Shown here: piece by piece, positions 17,574 through 26,665 of the stretch
How positions within the stretch are numbered: position 1 is the stretch's first letter
How the letters are laid out: each line of letters opens with the position of its first letter
Assembly (NCBI GenBank): GCA_039028975.1
Contig: JBCCHB010000135.1
Span: 1-47,322, forward strand
Length of the DNA: 47,322 nt
Source: JAHBNG01 sp039028975
GTDB taxonomy: Bacteria > Chloroflexota > Anaerolineae > Caldilineales > Caldilineaceae
Direction: 5' to 3'
Program-made: the position numbers and the translations under genes
The notes under the pieces: generated by a model
Seen by the model: only the letters and a program-made list of their open reading frames with translations
Told to the model about the DNA's origin: nothing
Databases searched by the model: none

Positions 17574-19343
17574 ATGCCAGATGCACCCCAGGAACAATCT
17601 ACGGAGACTGCCGACATACAGGCTGATACGTTACCCGCGACAGAAGAAGCATCCGGCAATAAGATTCCAACACCATCCAAACCCGACAGGCGAACGTTGT
17701 TGAAACGCCTCACTACGGTGTCTGCAGTCACAGCCTTTGTTGCACCCTCTTCATCAGCAAAACCAGATACACACAAAGAAGCACTCTCTTCTCCACAAAC
17801 TGATTCTGCACTCGGACAGCGTCCCGACTTGCCGCCGCTGGCGACCATAGCATTTAATCGCATGGCTTTTGGGCCACGACCAGACGGTATTGAGCGCTTT
17901 CACAGGCTGGGCAACAGCGATGACAACCGGCTAACCGCCTACGTTGAAGAGCAGCTACATCCTGACGACATCGACGAGCATGTGTGCGATGAAAAATTGG
18001 CTGAAGAAGAGTTCCGTACCCTCAATCTGCCGCTCCGACGGGTCTGGCGTACCTACATCAACGGGCAAGGCATGATGGGCCAGGAAGTTGACCGCAGAGA
18101 CCCTGCCCATGAGGTGGAGCGCATGACATTCTTACGCGCGGTCTACTCCGAATGCCAGCTTGTTGAGGTGCTGACCGATCACTGGCACAATCACTTCAAC
18201 GTCTATGGGTGGGATAATTGGACCGCGCCCTTCTTTGCCTTCCACGATCAGCAGGTGATTCGTCCCCACGTTTTGGGTAACTTCCGCCTGATGCTCGAAG
18301 CGGTTACCCAAAGTCCAGCCATGCTCTACTATTTAGACAATCAGTCCAATGAAGGGGGCGATCCCAACGAGAACTTTGCCCGAGAACTCTTTGAAATTCA
18401 TACGCTCGGGGCATCGAATTATCTGGGCGTTCGTGGCCTGGATGATCCCACCATCATCGGTGCCGATGGCGAACGGCTTGGCTACATCGATGAGGATATT
18501 TACGGCGCAACGCTCTGCTTTACTGGTTGGCATGTGAAGGAGGGAACGGGTGAATTTTTCTTCGACGAGGGCAAGCACTTCCCATTTCAGAAGGTTGTGA
18601 TGGGGCAGTCTCTCTCTTCCTTCCGCGGGATTGACGATGGCCATGCCGTACTTGACTTGCTTGCCAGCCATCCAGGTACGGCCTATCATGTTTCCTACAA
18701 ACTCTGCCAACGATTAATCAGCGACCATCCGCCAGCTAATATCGTCGAGGCTGCGACCAAAGTTTTCCAGCAAGCTGCTAGAGAGCCGGATCAGCTCAAA
18801 CAAGTGGTGCGTACAATTTTGCTCTCAGACGAGTTTCGCACGACCTGGGGTCAAAAGGTTAAACGCCCTTTTGAATATGCGGTCAGTCTACTTCGCGCAA
18901 CTGGCGCTGATTTTGTACCCAGCGATCAATATCTATGGATGTATAATGCTGGCGGGCAAGAGCTATTTGGCTGGCATCCACCCAATGGCTATCCCGACGT
19001 ACAGGGTGCATGGCTTGGCACCATGTCTATGCTGCACCGTTGGCGGCTGGCGAACCAACTGCTCGATTGGCAGTACAACGAAGACCATCCCAGGGCGGGG
19101 CAACATCGACTTGCTTTACGTCACCCAAGGACCGATATGGCATCAACGCCAGAGCAAATTGTCGATTGGTGGAGCAATCGACTACTGGGATACATTTTGC
19201 CGCCAAATGAGCGCAATCAGGTAGTTGAATTCATGGCTGCTGGCCGCAATCCAACCTTTGATTTACCTAGGGAAGATATCAACAAACGCCTACGGCACAT
19301 GGTTGGGTTAATCTTTATGTCGCCGTCATTTCTGTGGCGGTAA
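17574..19343 (+). CDS. DUF1800 protein, Tat-exported
   Basis: 589 residues. After about 40 acidic/polar residues comes a twin-arginine-like signal (DRRTLLKRLTTVSAVTAFVAPSSSA). The body shows DUF1800 hallmarks: LTDHWHNHFNVYGWDN, YYLDNQSNEGGDPNENFARELFEIHTLGA, CFTGWHV, and the C-terminal FGWHPPNGYPDVQGAW. Its function is unknown, but DUF1800 genes are routinely found beside DUF1501 genes, as here (next gene), and both are exported folded. The unusually long region before the twin arginines could mean a later true start, but no in-frame ATG lies in it. GGGAGA precedes the ATG. Confidence 0.9.
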   Translation: MPDAPQEQSTETADIQADTLPATEEASGNKIPTPSKPDRRTLLKRLTTVSAVTAFVAPSSSAKPDTHKEALSSPQTDSALGQRPDLPPLATIAFNRMAFGPRPDGIERFHRLGNSDDNRLTAYVEEQLHPDDIDEHVCDEKLAEEEFRTLNLPLRRVWRTYINGQGMMGQEVDRRDPAHEVERMTFLRAVYSECQLVEVLTDHWHNHFNVYGWDNWTAPFFAFHDQQVIRPHVLGNFRLMLEAVTQSPAMLYYLDNQSNEGGDPNENFARELFEIHTLGASNYLGVRGLDDPTIIGADGERLGYIDEDIYGATLCFTGWHVKEGTGEFFFDEGKHFPFQKVVMGQSLSSFRGIDDGHAVLDLLASHPGTAYHVSYKLCQRLISDHPPANIVEAATKVFQQAAREPDQLKQVVRTILLSDEFRTTWGQKVKRPFEYAVSLLRATGADFVPSDQYLWMYNAGGQELFGWHPPNGYPDVQGAWLGTMSMLHRWRLANQLLDWQYNEDHPRAGQHRLALRHPRTDMASTPEQIVDWWSNRLLGYILPPNERNQVVEFMAAGRNPTFDLPREDINKRLRHMVGLIFMSPSFLWR

Positions 19344-19416
19344 TTACGATAGATTTTGCTACACTACGCAGGCGCTCTTTTCAACTACGCTATTACCGAG
19401 TATTGACAGATTAGGG

Positions 19417-19515
19417 GTAGCCCGTCCATTTTGGGCGGGATAGATAGCATGACCGACCGATTTCAAGTTTAACTCACAGGACAATCGGCTTCCACCGCCC
19501 TGCAAGGACGGTCTA
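19417..19515. repeat. REP-type inverted pair, family 2, copy A
   Basis: GTAG (19417-19420) is followed directly by the hairpin CCCGTCC-ATTTT-GGGCGGG (19421-19439). An imperfect inverted partner lies at 19495-19515 (CCGCCCTGCAAGGACGGTCTA). A better preserved pair of the same family is at 29560-29627. A GTAG tetranucleotide followed by a hairpin is the signature of REPs mobilised by RAYT transposases. The rest of the gap 19344-19732 holds nothing else I can support. Confidence 0.65.
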
Positions 19516-19732
19516 AGTTTCGTCTCTCTAAACTATAGCCTTTCAGAAAAAGATGTTCCTATCGTTGATTCCGTTTCGGCTTGACAGCGGATCCAAGCTC
19601 TGGCTGACAAGCTGAAATGCTGACTAGCTATGATTATCCATGGAAAAACATTATCTGGATATCTATAGCATAACTTGGGTAACAGTGTGCGACTACGCCC
19701 AAATTTCATACATATTGGTGAAAGATTTTCTA

Positions 19733-21058
19733 ATGAAGCCCCTCTTCACGCGTCGAAATTTCATGGTAGGCTGTTCTACTGCTATTGCCGCAATGGCGGG
19801 TGGGCGGCTTAACTACGTTGCATTTGGCAACGCCGAGGAGGAACCACACCAGGATATCCTGGTGGTGGTTTTTCTGCGTGGCGGCTGTGATGGACTCAAC
19901 ATTGTACCGGTTTTGGATGGACCGGACCGAGGTATTTATGAACGCAATCGAGAACGCACCGCCGTCCCTCTAACCGGGGATAACGCAGCACTGCTACTCG
20001 ATGATCGCTTTGGTTTGCATCCGGCTGCTGCGCCGCTATATGAGCTATTTCAAGATGAAAAGCTGGCCATTGTTCATGCTGTGGGCTTAACCAGCGATAC
20101 CCGCAGCCACTTCGATGCCATGCAGTACATGGAACTAGGCACGCCAGGTTCAAAGGCCAGCACATCAGGTTGGCTAAGTCGTCATCTGGCAACCATTGAT
20201 GGATTTAGTGAGGATGGCATTACTGATGATATCCTTGTGCCGGCCCTGGCCGTCGGCAATCAGAGTCCGACGTCACTTAGTGGCAACTCGCTAGCCATCG
20301 GCATGACGCAACCACGCGATTTTACATTTGGTGGCAACTGGCAATACGCCAATTGGCAGCGGCAGGCGTTGCGCAATATGTACCAAGGGGCAACCCCCAT
20401 TCACGAGTCGGGACTACGCACGCTAGACGCCATTGATATTATCGAATCCCATGCGCCGGATGCCTATAGGCCCGCTCGCGGTATCGAGTACCCCAGCACC
20501 AGTTTTGGCCGGAACATGCAGTCCATTGCACAGATGGTTAAGATGCAGTTGGGGATGCGGGTAGCGACCATTGATCTCGGCGGCTGGGACACCCACGAAT
20601 ATCAAGGGGCTGCAGGTGGGGGATACTTTGCATCGTTGCTTGGAGAACTAGCCCAAGGAATGCACGCGCTCTATGCGGATCTGGTGGGTGTAGGTGGTAG
20701 CCGCAACGCACAGCGCGTCACCATGGTTGTGATGAGTGAGTTTGGCCGCAGCCTGAAAGAGAATGGCAGCCGCGGCACCGATCATGGCCACGGTAACGTC
20801 ATGCTGGTGCTGGGCAACCAAGTGAATGGTGGCAAAATTTACGGTGACTGGCCTACTCTCGAGACGGGTGCTCTCTACGATGGCCGCGACCTTGCCATTA
20901 CGACAGATTATCGACGCGTCCTGTCCGAGATATTGATTCGCCGCCTAAAGAATCCGAATATCGGTACGATCTTTCCAAATTATGATGGTTACAGTCCGCT
21001 TGATATTGTGACAGGTGAGGATTTGCCGATCGTGAATGACAATTCTTCCAATCTATAA
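19733..21058 (+). CDS. DUF1501 protein, Tat-exported
   Basis: About 441 residues starting MKPLFTRRNFMVGCSTAIAA, a twin-arginine signal with a following hydrophobic core. DUF1501 features include ILVVVFLRGGCDGLNIVPV near the mature N-terminus, DTRSHFDAMQYMELG, ATIDLGGWDTH and MSEFGRSLKENGSRGTDHGHG, which recall the alkaline-phosphatase/sulfatase fold. Catalysis is unproven. An upstream ATG at 19640 would add 31 residues before the signal; 19733 is preferred because GGTGAAAG precedes it and it places RR near the N-terminus. It is separated by 390 bases from its usual partner, DUF1800, so the two may have separate promoters. Confidence 0.9.
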   Translation: MKPLFTRRNFMVGCSTAIAAMAGGRLNYVAFGNAEEEPHQDILVVVFLRGGCDGLNIVPVLDGPDRGIYERNRERTAVPLTGDNAALLLDDRFGLHPAAAPLYELFQDEKLAIVHAVGLTSDTRSHFDAMQYMELGTPGSKASTSGWLSRHLATIDGFSEDGITDDILVPALAVGNQSPTSLSGNSLAIGMTQPRDFTFGGNWQYANWQRQALRNMYQGATPIHESGLRTLDAIDIIESHAPDAYRPARGIEYPSTSFGRNMQSIAQMVKMQLGMRVATIDLGGWDTHEYQGAAGGGYFASLLGELAQGMHALYADLVGVGGSRNAQRVTMVVMSEFGRSLKENGSRGTDHGHGNVMLVLGNQVNGGKIYGDWPTLETGALYDGRDLAITTDYRRVLSEILIRRLKNPNIGTIFPNYDGYSPLDIVTGEDLPIVNDNSSNL

Positions 21059-21258
21059 TTAAGCCGTGCGATTCTCCAATGCAGATGGCTCTCGCGTGCT
21101 TGAAAACCATTTCATATTGAAGAATGGGTATTAGCCATCCAATGCGAACTCAGCCTACTTCGGTGGAGCTATTTCACTTTTAAAAAGTGACCTACGACCG
21201 TCAACCGCATGAGATTCTGTTGAACCATAATTTTTTGTTCTTCAATCAAGGAGATAAT

Positions 21259-22149
21259 ATGATGAGACCAAATGACATAATAACTGAAAAGAGCGACGCT
21301 TTTGAGAATCACACGATAGACCTGAGTACAGCGTCTTTTCAGCGTCCAGTAGCTAAATATCCTATACTGAGTTGGCTACTTATAATCGGCAATATATTAC
21401 TTATTTTGCTCGTTGGCACTCTACTTTGGACGCAAAATGCAAGGGCCATCATGTTGAGTGTGCCAAGGGTTGCTAATAGCTCTACTAGCACTATCCCTTA
21501 TCAAGGTCGTTTAGCGGATAGTACAGGTAGCCCCCTCAACGAAACGACCAATATTGTCTTTCGGTTATATAATGCAAGTGATGACGGTGAGGTGCTCTGG
21601 GAGGAACAGTGGGCAGATGAAAATGGCATTCAAGTTCGTGATGGATTATTTCATGTTCTACTTGGAAGTATTAACCCGATTGAGCAGACTCTCATCTCAA
21701 GCAATAGCACACTTTACCTAGGAATCACCGTAGGCACGGATAATGAGATGTCTCCACGAATGCAGTTGGGTAGTGTCCCCTTTGCTATCCAAGCATTAAC
21801 TGTCCCAGATGGCAGCATTACAGCGGAAAAGTTGAACCCTGAACTTGGTTTAGCACGAATAGAAAGCGGCTTTATTGCTCGTGCTACCTCTCATGAAAAC
21901 TGGACATTGCATGAAGATATAGGGGAGCGTAAATATACAGCCTCGATTCTTTTTGAGGAGAGTTTTAGCAATACTCCCGAAGTCGTTGTTGGCCTTGCTC
22001 GCGCAGATCTAAATCCAAGCGCCAACGGCCGCATAGCCGTTTCAGCAATCAATGTTACTCAAAATGGATTCGATCTTGTCTTTATGACCTGGGCCGATTC
22101 GCAAGTTTATAGCGCAGGTGCTACCTGGATTGCCTATATTTCACCTTAA
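21259..22149 (+). CDS. Membrane-anchored protein with C-terminal H-type lectin domain
   Basis: About 296 residues. A cytoplasmic N-terminus (about 40 residues) is followed by one membrane segment (LSWLLIIGNILLILLVGTLLW) and an extracellular beta domain with IPYQGRLADSTGSPLNETTNIVFRLYN, a motif common in bacterial surface and fibre-associated proteins. The last 85 residues match the H-type lectin pattern: SNTPEVVVGLARADL, INVTQNGFDLVFMTWADS and ATWIAYI, a trimeric GalNAc/galactose-binding fold known from snail and slime-mould lectins. The anchor would display the lectin on the cell surface. AAGGAG precedes two adjacent ATGs (21259 and 21262). The lectin call is from pattern memory; which sugar is bound is unknown. 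Confidence 0.78.
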   Translation: MMRPNDIITEKSDAFENHTIDLSTASFQRPVAKYPILSWLLIIGNILLILLVGTLLWTQNARAIMLSVPRVANSSTSTIPYQGRLADSTGSPLNETTNIVFRLYNASDDGEVLWEEQWADENGIQVRDGLFHVLLGSINPIEQTLISSNSTLYLGITVGTDNEMSPRMQLGSVPFAIQALTVPDGSITAEKLNPELGLARIESGFIARATSHENWTLHEDIGERKYTASILFEESFSNTPEVVVGLARADLNPSANGRIAVSAINVTQNGFDLVFMTWADSQVYSAGATWIAYISP

Positions 22150-22243
22150 AATTACACTTTGGTCCTATGCAAAGATATAGGTTGCGTTCTCAAAATACAT
22201 TATATGACAATTTTCGCTACTCTATTTAGGGTGGATGATTTTT

Positions 22244-24070
22244 ATGACTATAAAACAAGTTATCTTGATCTGCGCTCTGTCTGTTTTTATATCTTCTGCT
22301 CTGTTGATACTGCGATTCCCTTTTTCTTCAATTGAACACACAAGGGCAGTTAGGCTAACGTCCAACACAGAGGTAAGCCAAACTCCAGTTCAGCTTATCA
22401 ACGGACTTGTTGCTTCGGGTGTTGTAACACGGCCAATGCGGTCTGAACAATACGAGATGCAAGGAATATTGGCTGAAGGCAGTGTTGCAGATGGCGCAAC
22501 CATTTTGCAGAGTAGTAATTTTTCTCATCAACCAGGATTTTTCGCAGACGCTACGCCAACTCCTATTTTCGCACATACACCCACTGCCACACCAACCTTG
22601 CAAACTAGCATCCCGAATCCAGGCGATACATTTGAGATGGATAATCGGTGTGATCAAGCCAATTTATATCTGGTTAATGGCTCACCTCAGCAACATAATT
22701 TTCACGAGGTTGGCGATGAAGATTGGATTCAGTTTGACATGGTAAAAGACAAGTATTACCAAATTGAAGTGAATGTTCCATATCTATCCCCAGCGGATGT
22801 TGTACTGGAGGTTTATAGGCACTGTGGGAGCCTATTTGAAGATGGTCAAAATTTGAAATACACACCCGGTGTTCGGCTTGGGTTTTCTGCAGATGAGGAT
22901 GGTATTGCATATTTGCGCATTTACAATCAGGATGCGGAAGTAAGCGGTGAAGCTGTACGCTATGCCTTATCTGTACGCGAACTCAGTACCGAACAGCAAC
23001 CAGGTGCATTGATTCTTGTTGCAGGCAAAATCAAAGAGCGAGATCCAGTTCAGCCCAACATTTACCACGTCACTGATGCGACACGTCAACTTTTCGTGGA
23101 TAATGGTTATGATGATGACCGTATCTATTACCTAGCCCCAGATATTGCTCATGCCAATGTTGACGCCTCTGCGACATCTGATAACCTTAAATATGCTATC
23201 ACTGAATGGGCTGCTGACAAAGTGGATGCCAATCGTCCTTTAACTCTTTATCTCATGGATCACGGAATAAAAGATAAAGTGTACCTAGATAAAGAACGTA
23301 GCCAATCTGTAACATCACTCGAATTGGATCAATGGTTAAGCGAATTGGAGGCAGAACATAATGCTCTCGTTGTAAACGTAATCATCGAAGCATGTTACTC
23401 TGGTAGTTTTATCACCGCGGAAAACGGTAGTGTTAGTAAACCGGGACGTGTGGTCATTACCTCGACAGACGACACAAACTTGGCCTGGGCCACAGAGGAC
23501 GGAGCAAGTTTTTCTGATCAGTTCTTATTCAGCTTACGCCAGTTCAAGAGCCTTTACAACAGTTTTGCCACTGCGAGAGAGGTAGCTCTGACAAACAGTA
23601 GTATTCAACAAGCATGGATCGACGGTGATGGTGACGGCAACCCGCATGATGATGCTTCACAAACGGTAGCAGCTCAACGAGGATTTGGCGTTATTGGAAC
23701 ATTCTCAGCAGATGTTTGGAGCCCATTCATTAAACAAGTAGAAAGGCCGAATAATATTGTAGATGGACGTGGTTTACTCCGTATAAAAGTTTTTGATGAT
23801 AGCAATGTCAAGCACGTATGGGCTGTTATCTACGAACCTAGCTATCAAGCCCCGACTGAAGGAGAGTCATTGGTGCAAGAAGCTATACCAACGATAAAAT
23901 TACTTGAAGAAGGTGGTGATTGGTTTCAAGCCTATTATGATGGGTTCAATAGAAACGGTACATATCGAATTGTGTTCTATGCAGAAGATGATGAAGCTTT
24001 TACATCACGACCTGTTTCGATTGATGTGGAGGTTGGCCAAAAGGTCTTTTTACCAGTGACAAGAAAATAA
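22244..24070 (+). CDS. Secreted legumain-like (C13, clan CD) cysteine peptidase
   Basis: About 608 residues. An N-terminal signal segment (VILICALSVFISSALLIL) precedes a Thr/Pro-rich linker, then a PPC-like beta domain (DEDWIQFDMV ... RYALSVRE, about 140-245). The caspase-fold peptidase domain starts GALILVAGKIK and has His340 in YLMDHG and Cys384 in IEACYSGSF, the expected catalytic pair with the usual spacing. An Ig-like segment follows, and the protein ends VGQKVFLPVTRK. A (Y/F)LPxxx(R/K) tail is frequent on exported Chloroflexota proteins. AGGGTGG favours the ATG at 22244 over 22235. It follows the lectin gene on the same strand (95-base gap), suggesting related surface roles. Confidence 0.85.
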   Translation: MTIKQVILICALSVFISSALLILRFPFSSIEHTRAVRLTSNTEVSQTPVQLINGLVASGVVTRPMRSEQYEMQGILAEGSVADGATILQSSNFSHQPGFFADATPTPIFAHTPTATPTLQTSIPNPGDTFEMDNRCDQANLYLVNGSPQQHNFHEVGDEDWIQFDMVKDKYYQIEVNVPYLSPADVVLEVYRHCGSLFEDGQNLKYTPGVRLGFSADEDGIAYLRIYNQDAEVSGEAVRYALSVRELSTEQQPGALILVAGKIKERDPVQPNIYHVTDATRQLFVDNGYDDDRIYYLAPDIAHANVDASATSDNLKYAITEWAADKVDANRPLTLYLMDHGIKDKVYLDKERSQSVTSLELDQWLSELEAEHNALVVNVIIEACYSGSFITAENGSVSKPGRVVITSTDDTNLAWATEDGASFSDQFLFSLRQFKSLYNSFATAREVALTNSSIQQAWIDGDGDGNPHDDASQTVAAQRGFGVIGTFSADVWSPFIKQVERPNNIVDGRGLLRIKVFDDSNVKHVWAVIYEPSYQAPTEGESLVQEAIPTIKLLEEGGDWFQAYYDGFNRNGTYRIVFYAEDDEAFTSRPVSIDVEVGQKVFLPVTRK

Positions 24071-24123
24071 CGCTTCTAAGTTTCTCATTCCCTTCCTAAT
24101 GCGATAACAAGACGTTAGGTACA

Positions 24124-24234
24124 CCTTGTCATTTCGCCCACGAAGTGGCCGCAAAGCAGCCACGGGGTACGGAGCGAGAAATCTTGGATGACCAAAGAGA
24201 AGATTTCTCGTCGTCCCTCCTCGAAATGACAAGG
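24124..24234. repeat. Nested inverted repeat, family 1, copy B
   Basis: The outer arms CCTTGTCATTTCG (24124-24136) and CGAAATGACAAGG (24222-24234) are perfect. The inner arms GAGAAATCTT (24176-24185) and AAGATTTCTC (24200-24209) are also perfect. It lies between convergent genes and may double as a terminator, but the same pattern recurs elsewhere in the window. Confidence 0.85.
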
Positions 24235-24251
24235 TCTCGTTGCCCAACTAA

Positions 24252-25073
24252 TCACGGTCGGATAAACTCTCCAAACAGATAATCAATTGGTTCATCCATA
24301 AATACGGCGTTGTGATCCAGTTCTGTGCTATCAAATGCCTCTTCGCAACCCAATCCATACCGGAGTGTTTGGTTGCGCACCCGCCAGGATATATTATGAA
24401 CCATTGCGATCATATGACGAATTTCATTCGAGTGATTGGGGACGCCACGATGCCAAACCCGCATATCTCGGATCAAGACACTCCCTTTCTCGGTCTCCCC
24501 TGGTATGGGAGGGGTAATTTCTCGCTGGGCAGCAACATTTTCGTCGCTAACGGGTTTGGTGTTGTGATGAGAGCCAGGCCATAGCTCCACTGCGCCATTC
24601 TCCTCGGTCACTTTGGTTAGGCAGATATTGACGACCAGGGAAGCAGGCGGATGAGCTTTTTCCATATTGGGCCAAAGGTGGGGATGATCTGCATGAAGGG
24701 GTTGTGTCCCACTACCAGGACAGTTACAATTTCCGTTATAAAAGCTATTAAAGAGTCCCTCACCTAACACGCCTTTTGTCACTTGAATGACAAAGGGATT
24801 GGAGACGATATCACGAAAGACAAACGGGGCCATAGGGGGAGGGCCTTGCTGCAAATGGCCCGGTAACCGACCAGCTCCACCCCACTTCTCAGCCTCGATC
24901 AGCCGCTGAGAATCCTCTATCATCTTTTCCCGCAGCCGATCCAGTGAGCCATGGGAAACGGCATTATCTAGAACAACAAAGCCATCAGTCAGAATAGCGC
25001 TTACGGCCTGTTGGGCTTTGTCGGGTGACATCTGGTCGGCCGTGCGCTCCGCCTTAGTAATATTGATATTCAT
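24252..25073 (-). CDS. Phytanoyl-CoA dioxygenase (PhyH) family protein
   Basis: 273 residues with the Fe(II)/2-oxoglutarate facial triad: PLHADHPHLW gives the HxD pair, and VWHRGVPNHSNEIRHM gives the distal His and the Arg that binds 2-oxoglutarate. NICLTKVTEENGAVELWPGSHH is the typical core. It would hydroxylate an unidentified substrate; the family ranges from lipid to secondary-metabolite and sugar-derivative chemistry. GAGGAGAA precedes the ATG. The SMP-30 gene lies 103 bases upstream on the same strand, so the two may form an operon for oxidising one substrate and opening a lactone. Confidence 0.92.
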   Translation of the reverse strand: MNINITKAERTADQMSPDKAQQAVSAILTDGFVVLDNAVSHGSLDRLREKMIEDSQRLIEAEKWGGAGRLPGHLQQGPPPMAPFVFRDIVSNPFVIQVTKGVLGEGLFNSFYNGNCNCPGSGTQPLHADHPHLWPNMEKAHPPASLVVNICLTKVTEENGAVELWPGSHHNTKPVSDENVAAQREITPPIPGETEKGSVLIRDMRVWHRGVPNHSNEIRHMIAMVHNISWRVRNQTLRYGLGCEEAFDSTELDHNAVFMDEPIDYLFGEFIRP

Positions 25074-25176
25074 TTGGTTCTCCTCAATTTCCCGTGTCTT
25101 CTAAATATTAGCGGGGATGCTAACAATCCGTCTTTGCAAGTAGAACGTCTTCGAAGGTACAAACTTGCCAAGTGAT

Positions 25177-26058
25177 CTAAGCACTTGGCCCACGCCGATC
25201 CGTCTTGGCCTTGAGCAGGTGGCCATCCGTCGAAGTCACATAGAGGGTAGAGAGTTCCGGCCCGCCAAATGTGCAATTCGTCGGGCGATTGGCTGGAACT
25301 GGATGGGTCTCGACAACGCGACCATTGGTTTCAAAGACGTAGATCATGCCGCCCGGACCGCTTTCTTCCCATCCTGCCGTGGCTATAATGTAACCATCAG
25401 CATCCCAACACATGCCATCAATGCCTCGATGAGGATAGAAATTATGAAGTACTTGACCTGGGGCAAGTGAGCCATCTTCTAAAATGGCATAGGCGCGCAA
25501 TTCTCTGGCTCCGCCATCACCATATTTACTCTGGGCCACGTAAAGCGTCTTTTCATCTGGGGCCAAAAGGAGCCCGTTGGGGGCCGTAGTGTCAAAGGTC
25601 ATCCGAGTGCAGGTCCAGGTCCCATCTATGTGGGGATCGAGCCGATAGACAGACTCATGGTCTAGCTCCATATCATCCCGGAAATCGCCATAACGAGGGT
25701 CGGTGAACCAGATTCGCCCCTGACTATCAATCGCCAGATCATTGGGGGAGTTGAGGCGCTTGCCTTCAAAGTTGTCACAGATCACGGTTATGCCTGTTGA
25801 GGCATCCCCAGCGATGGGATTGTAGCAGACCATGCGTCGACCGCCTCCTTCGCAAGCATAAAGAGTTCCATCTTTGCTCAGCATCAGTCCATTGGCGCCA
25901 TTGGTTCCAGTGCGAACAGCCACGGATTCGCTAGTGGCGGGATCCAAACGCATGACACGGTTCGTGGCGATGCTGGTGTAGAGAAGGCTGGTTCCATCCC
26001 AGGCTGGGCCTTCGGTAATGGAGCCAAGATTAGTGATTGTTTCAAATTGCCAGGACAT
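25177..26058 (-). CDS. SMP-30/gluconolactonase/LRE family protein
   Basis: 293 residues forming a six-bladed beta-propeller: EGPAWDG at the N-terminus carries the metal Glu, and NSPNDLAIDSQGRIWFTDPRYG and IDGMCWDADGYIIATAGW give the other metal ligands (Asn, Asp). It is probably a cytoplasmic calcium- or zinc-dependent lactonase of sugar catabolism. A clear AAGGAGAG precedes the ATG. It is the first gene of a likely two-gene unit with the PhyH dioxygenase. Confidence 0.92.
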   Translation of the reverse strand: MSWQFETITNLGSITEGPAWDGTSLLYTSIATNRVMRLDPATSESVAVRTGTNGANGLMLSKDGTLYACEGGGRRMVCYNPIAGDASTGITVICDNFEGKRLNSPNDLAIDSQGRIWFTDPRYGDFRDDMELDHESVYRLDPHIDGTWTCTRMTFDTTAPNGLLLAPDEKTLYVAQSKYGDGGARELRAYAILEDGSLAPGQVLHNFYPHRGIDGMCWDADGYIIATAGWEESGPGGMIYVFETNGRVVETHPVPANRPTNCTFGGPELSTLYVTSTDGHLLKAKTDRRGPSA

Positions 26059-26257
26059 TGGGTCTCTCCTTTTTTGGAACGAGGATGAACAAAAAGCATT
26101 AACAGATCATTCCTTGGTTGAAGCGTTCGCACCAATTGTACCTTCTCATCATGTATGGGTAAAATCCTCTGGAAGGATCTGTCTGGAATTTCCACGGGAG
26201 CGTCTCAAGTTTGGAACCAACTTGATTTCTGAGAAGCAATTGATTCTCAAAAAGTAC

Positions 26258-26324
26258 TTGACAAGTTGAAATAAATCGTGGTATTCTTTATTTAGCTATT
26301 TGACTAATTAGCGAATCGGCTAAT
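26258..26324 (+). promoter_or_regulatory. Promoter and candidate operator of the sdpRI-like operon
   Basis: TTGACA (26258-26263) and TATTCT (26282-26287) are 18 bases apart. Downstream of the -10 is a perfect dyad, ATTAGC (26307-26312), six bases, GCTAAT (26319-26324), preceded by a related TTAGC at 26292. An ArsR-type protein bound here would block transcription, consistent with autorepression as known for SdpR. Confidence 0.6.
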
Positions 26325-26356
26325 ATCAACAGATAGAAGATATAGACGATGTAACC

Positions 26357-26665
26357 ATGCAAAATACATACAAGGCCCTTGCTGACCCAACTCGCCGCAA
26401 AATACTACAGCTTTTACGTGAGCGCGACATGAGTGCAGGCGAATTGGCTGAACATTTCGACTCAACCAAGCCGACCCTCTCCCGTCATTTCTCTGTCTTG
26501 CGCGAAGCCGATCTAATTCAAGGAACCAAAAACGGCACGACGATTATGTATAGGCTCAACGTAAGTGTGCTGGAGGAAGCTATGCTTGAAATGATGGAGA
26601 TGTTTAAAATTGATGTTGGAGGAATAAATCATGACACAGTATCAAACAGAACAGCGGAACAATAA
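26357..26665 (+). CDS. sdpR: ArsR/SdpR-type winged-helix autorepressor
   Basis: 102 residues. The winged-helix core reads ALADPTRRKILQLLRERDMSAGELAEHFDSTKPTLSRHFSVLREADLIQGTKNGTTIMYRL, typical of the SdpR branch. There are no paired cysteines of metal-sensing ArsR proteins, so a metal ligand is unlikely. The last 35 bases overlap the SdpI-like gene. In Bacillus subtilis, SdpR represses the sdpRI operon until the immunity protein SdpI, bound by toxin, sequesters it at the membrane. Whether that circuit applies here is unknown. The gene symbol is by family and context, not by proven orthology. Confidence 0.88.
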   Translation: MQNTYKALADPTRRKILQLLRERDMSAGELAEHFDSTKPTLSRHFSVLREADLIQGTKNGTTIMYRLNVSVLEEAMLEMMEMFKIDVGGINHDTVSNRTAEQ

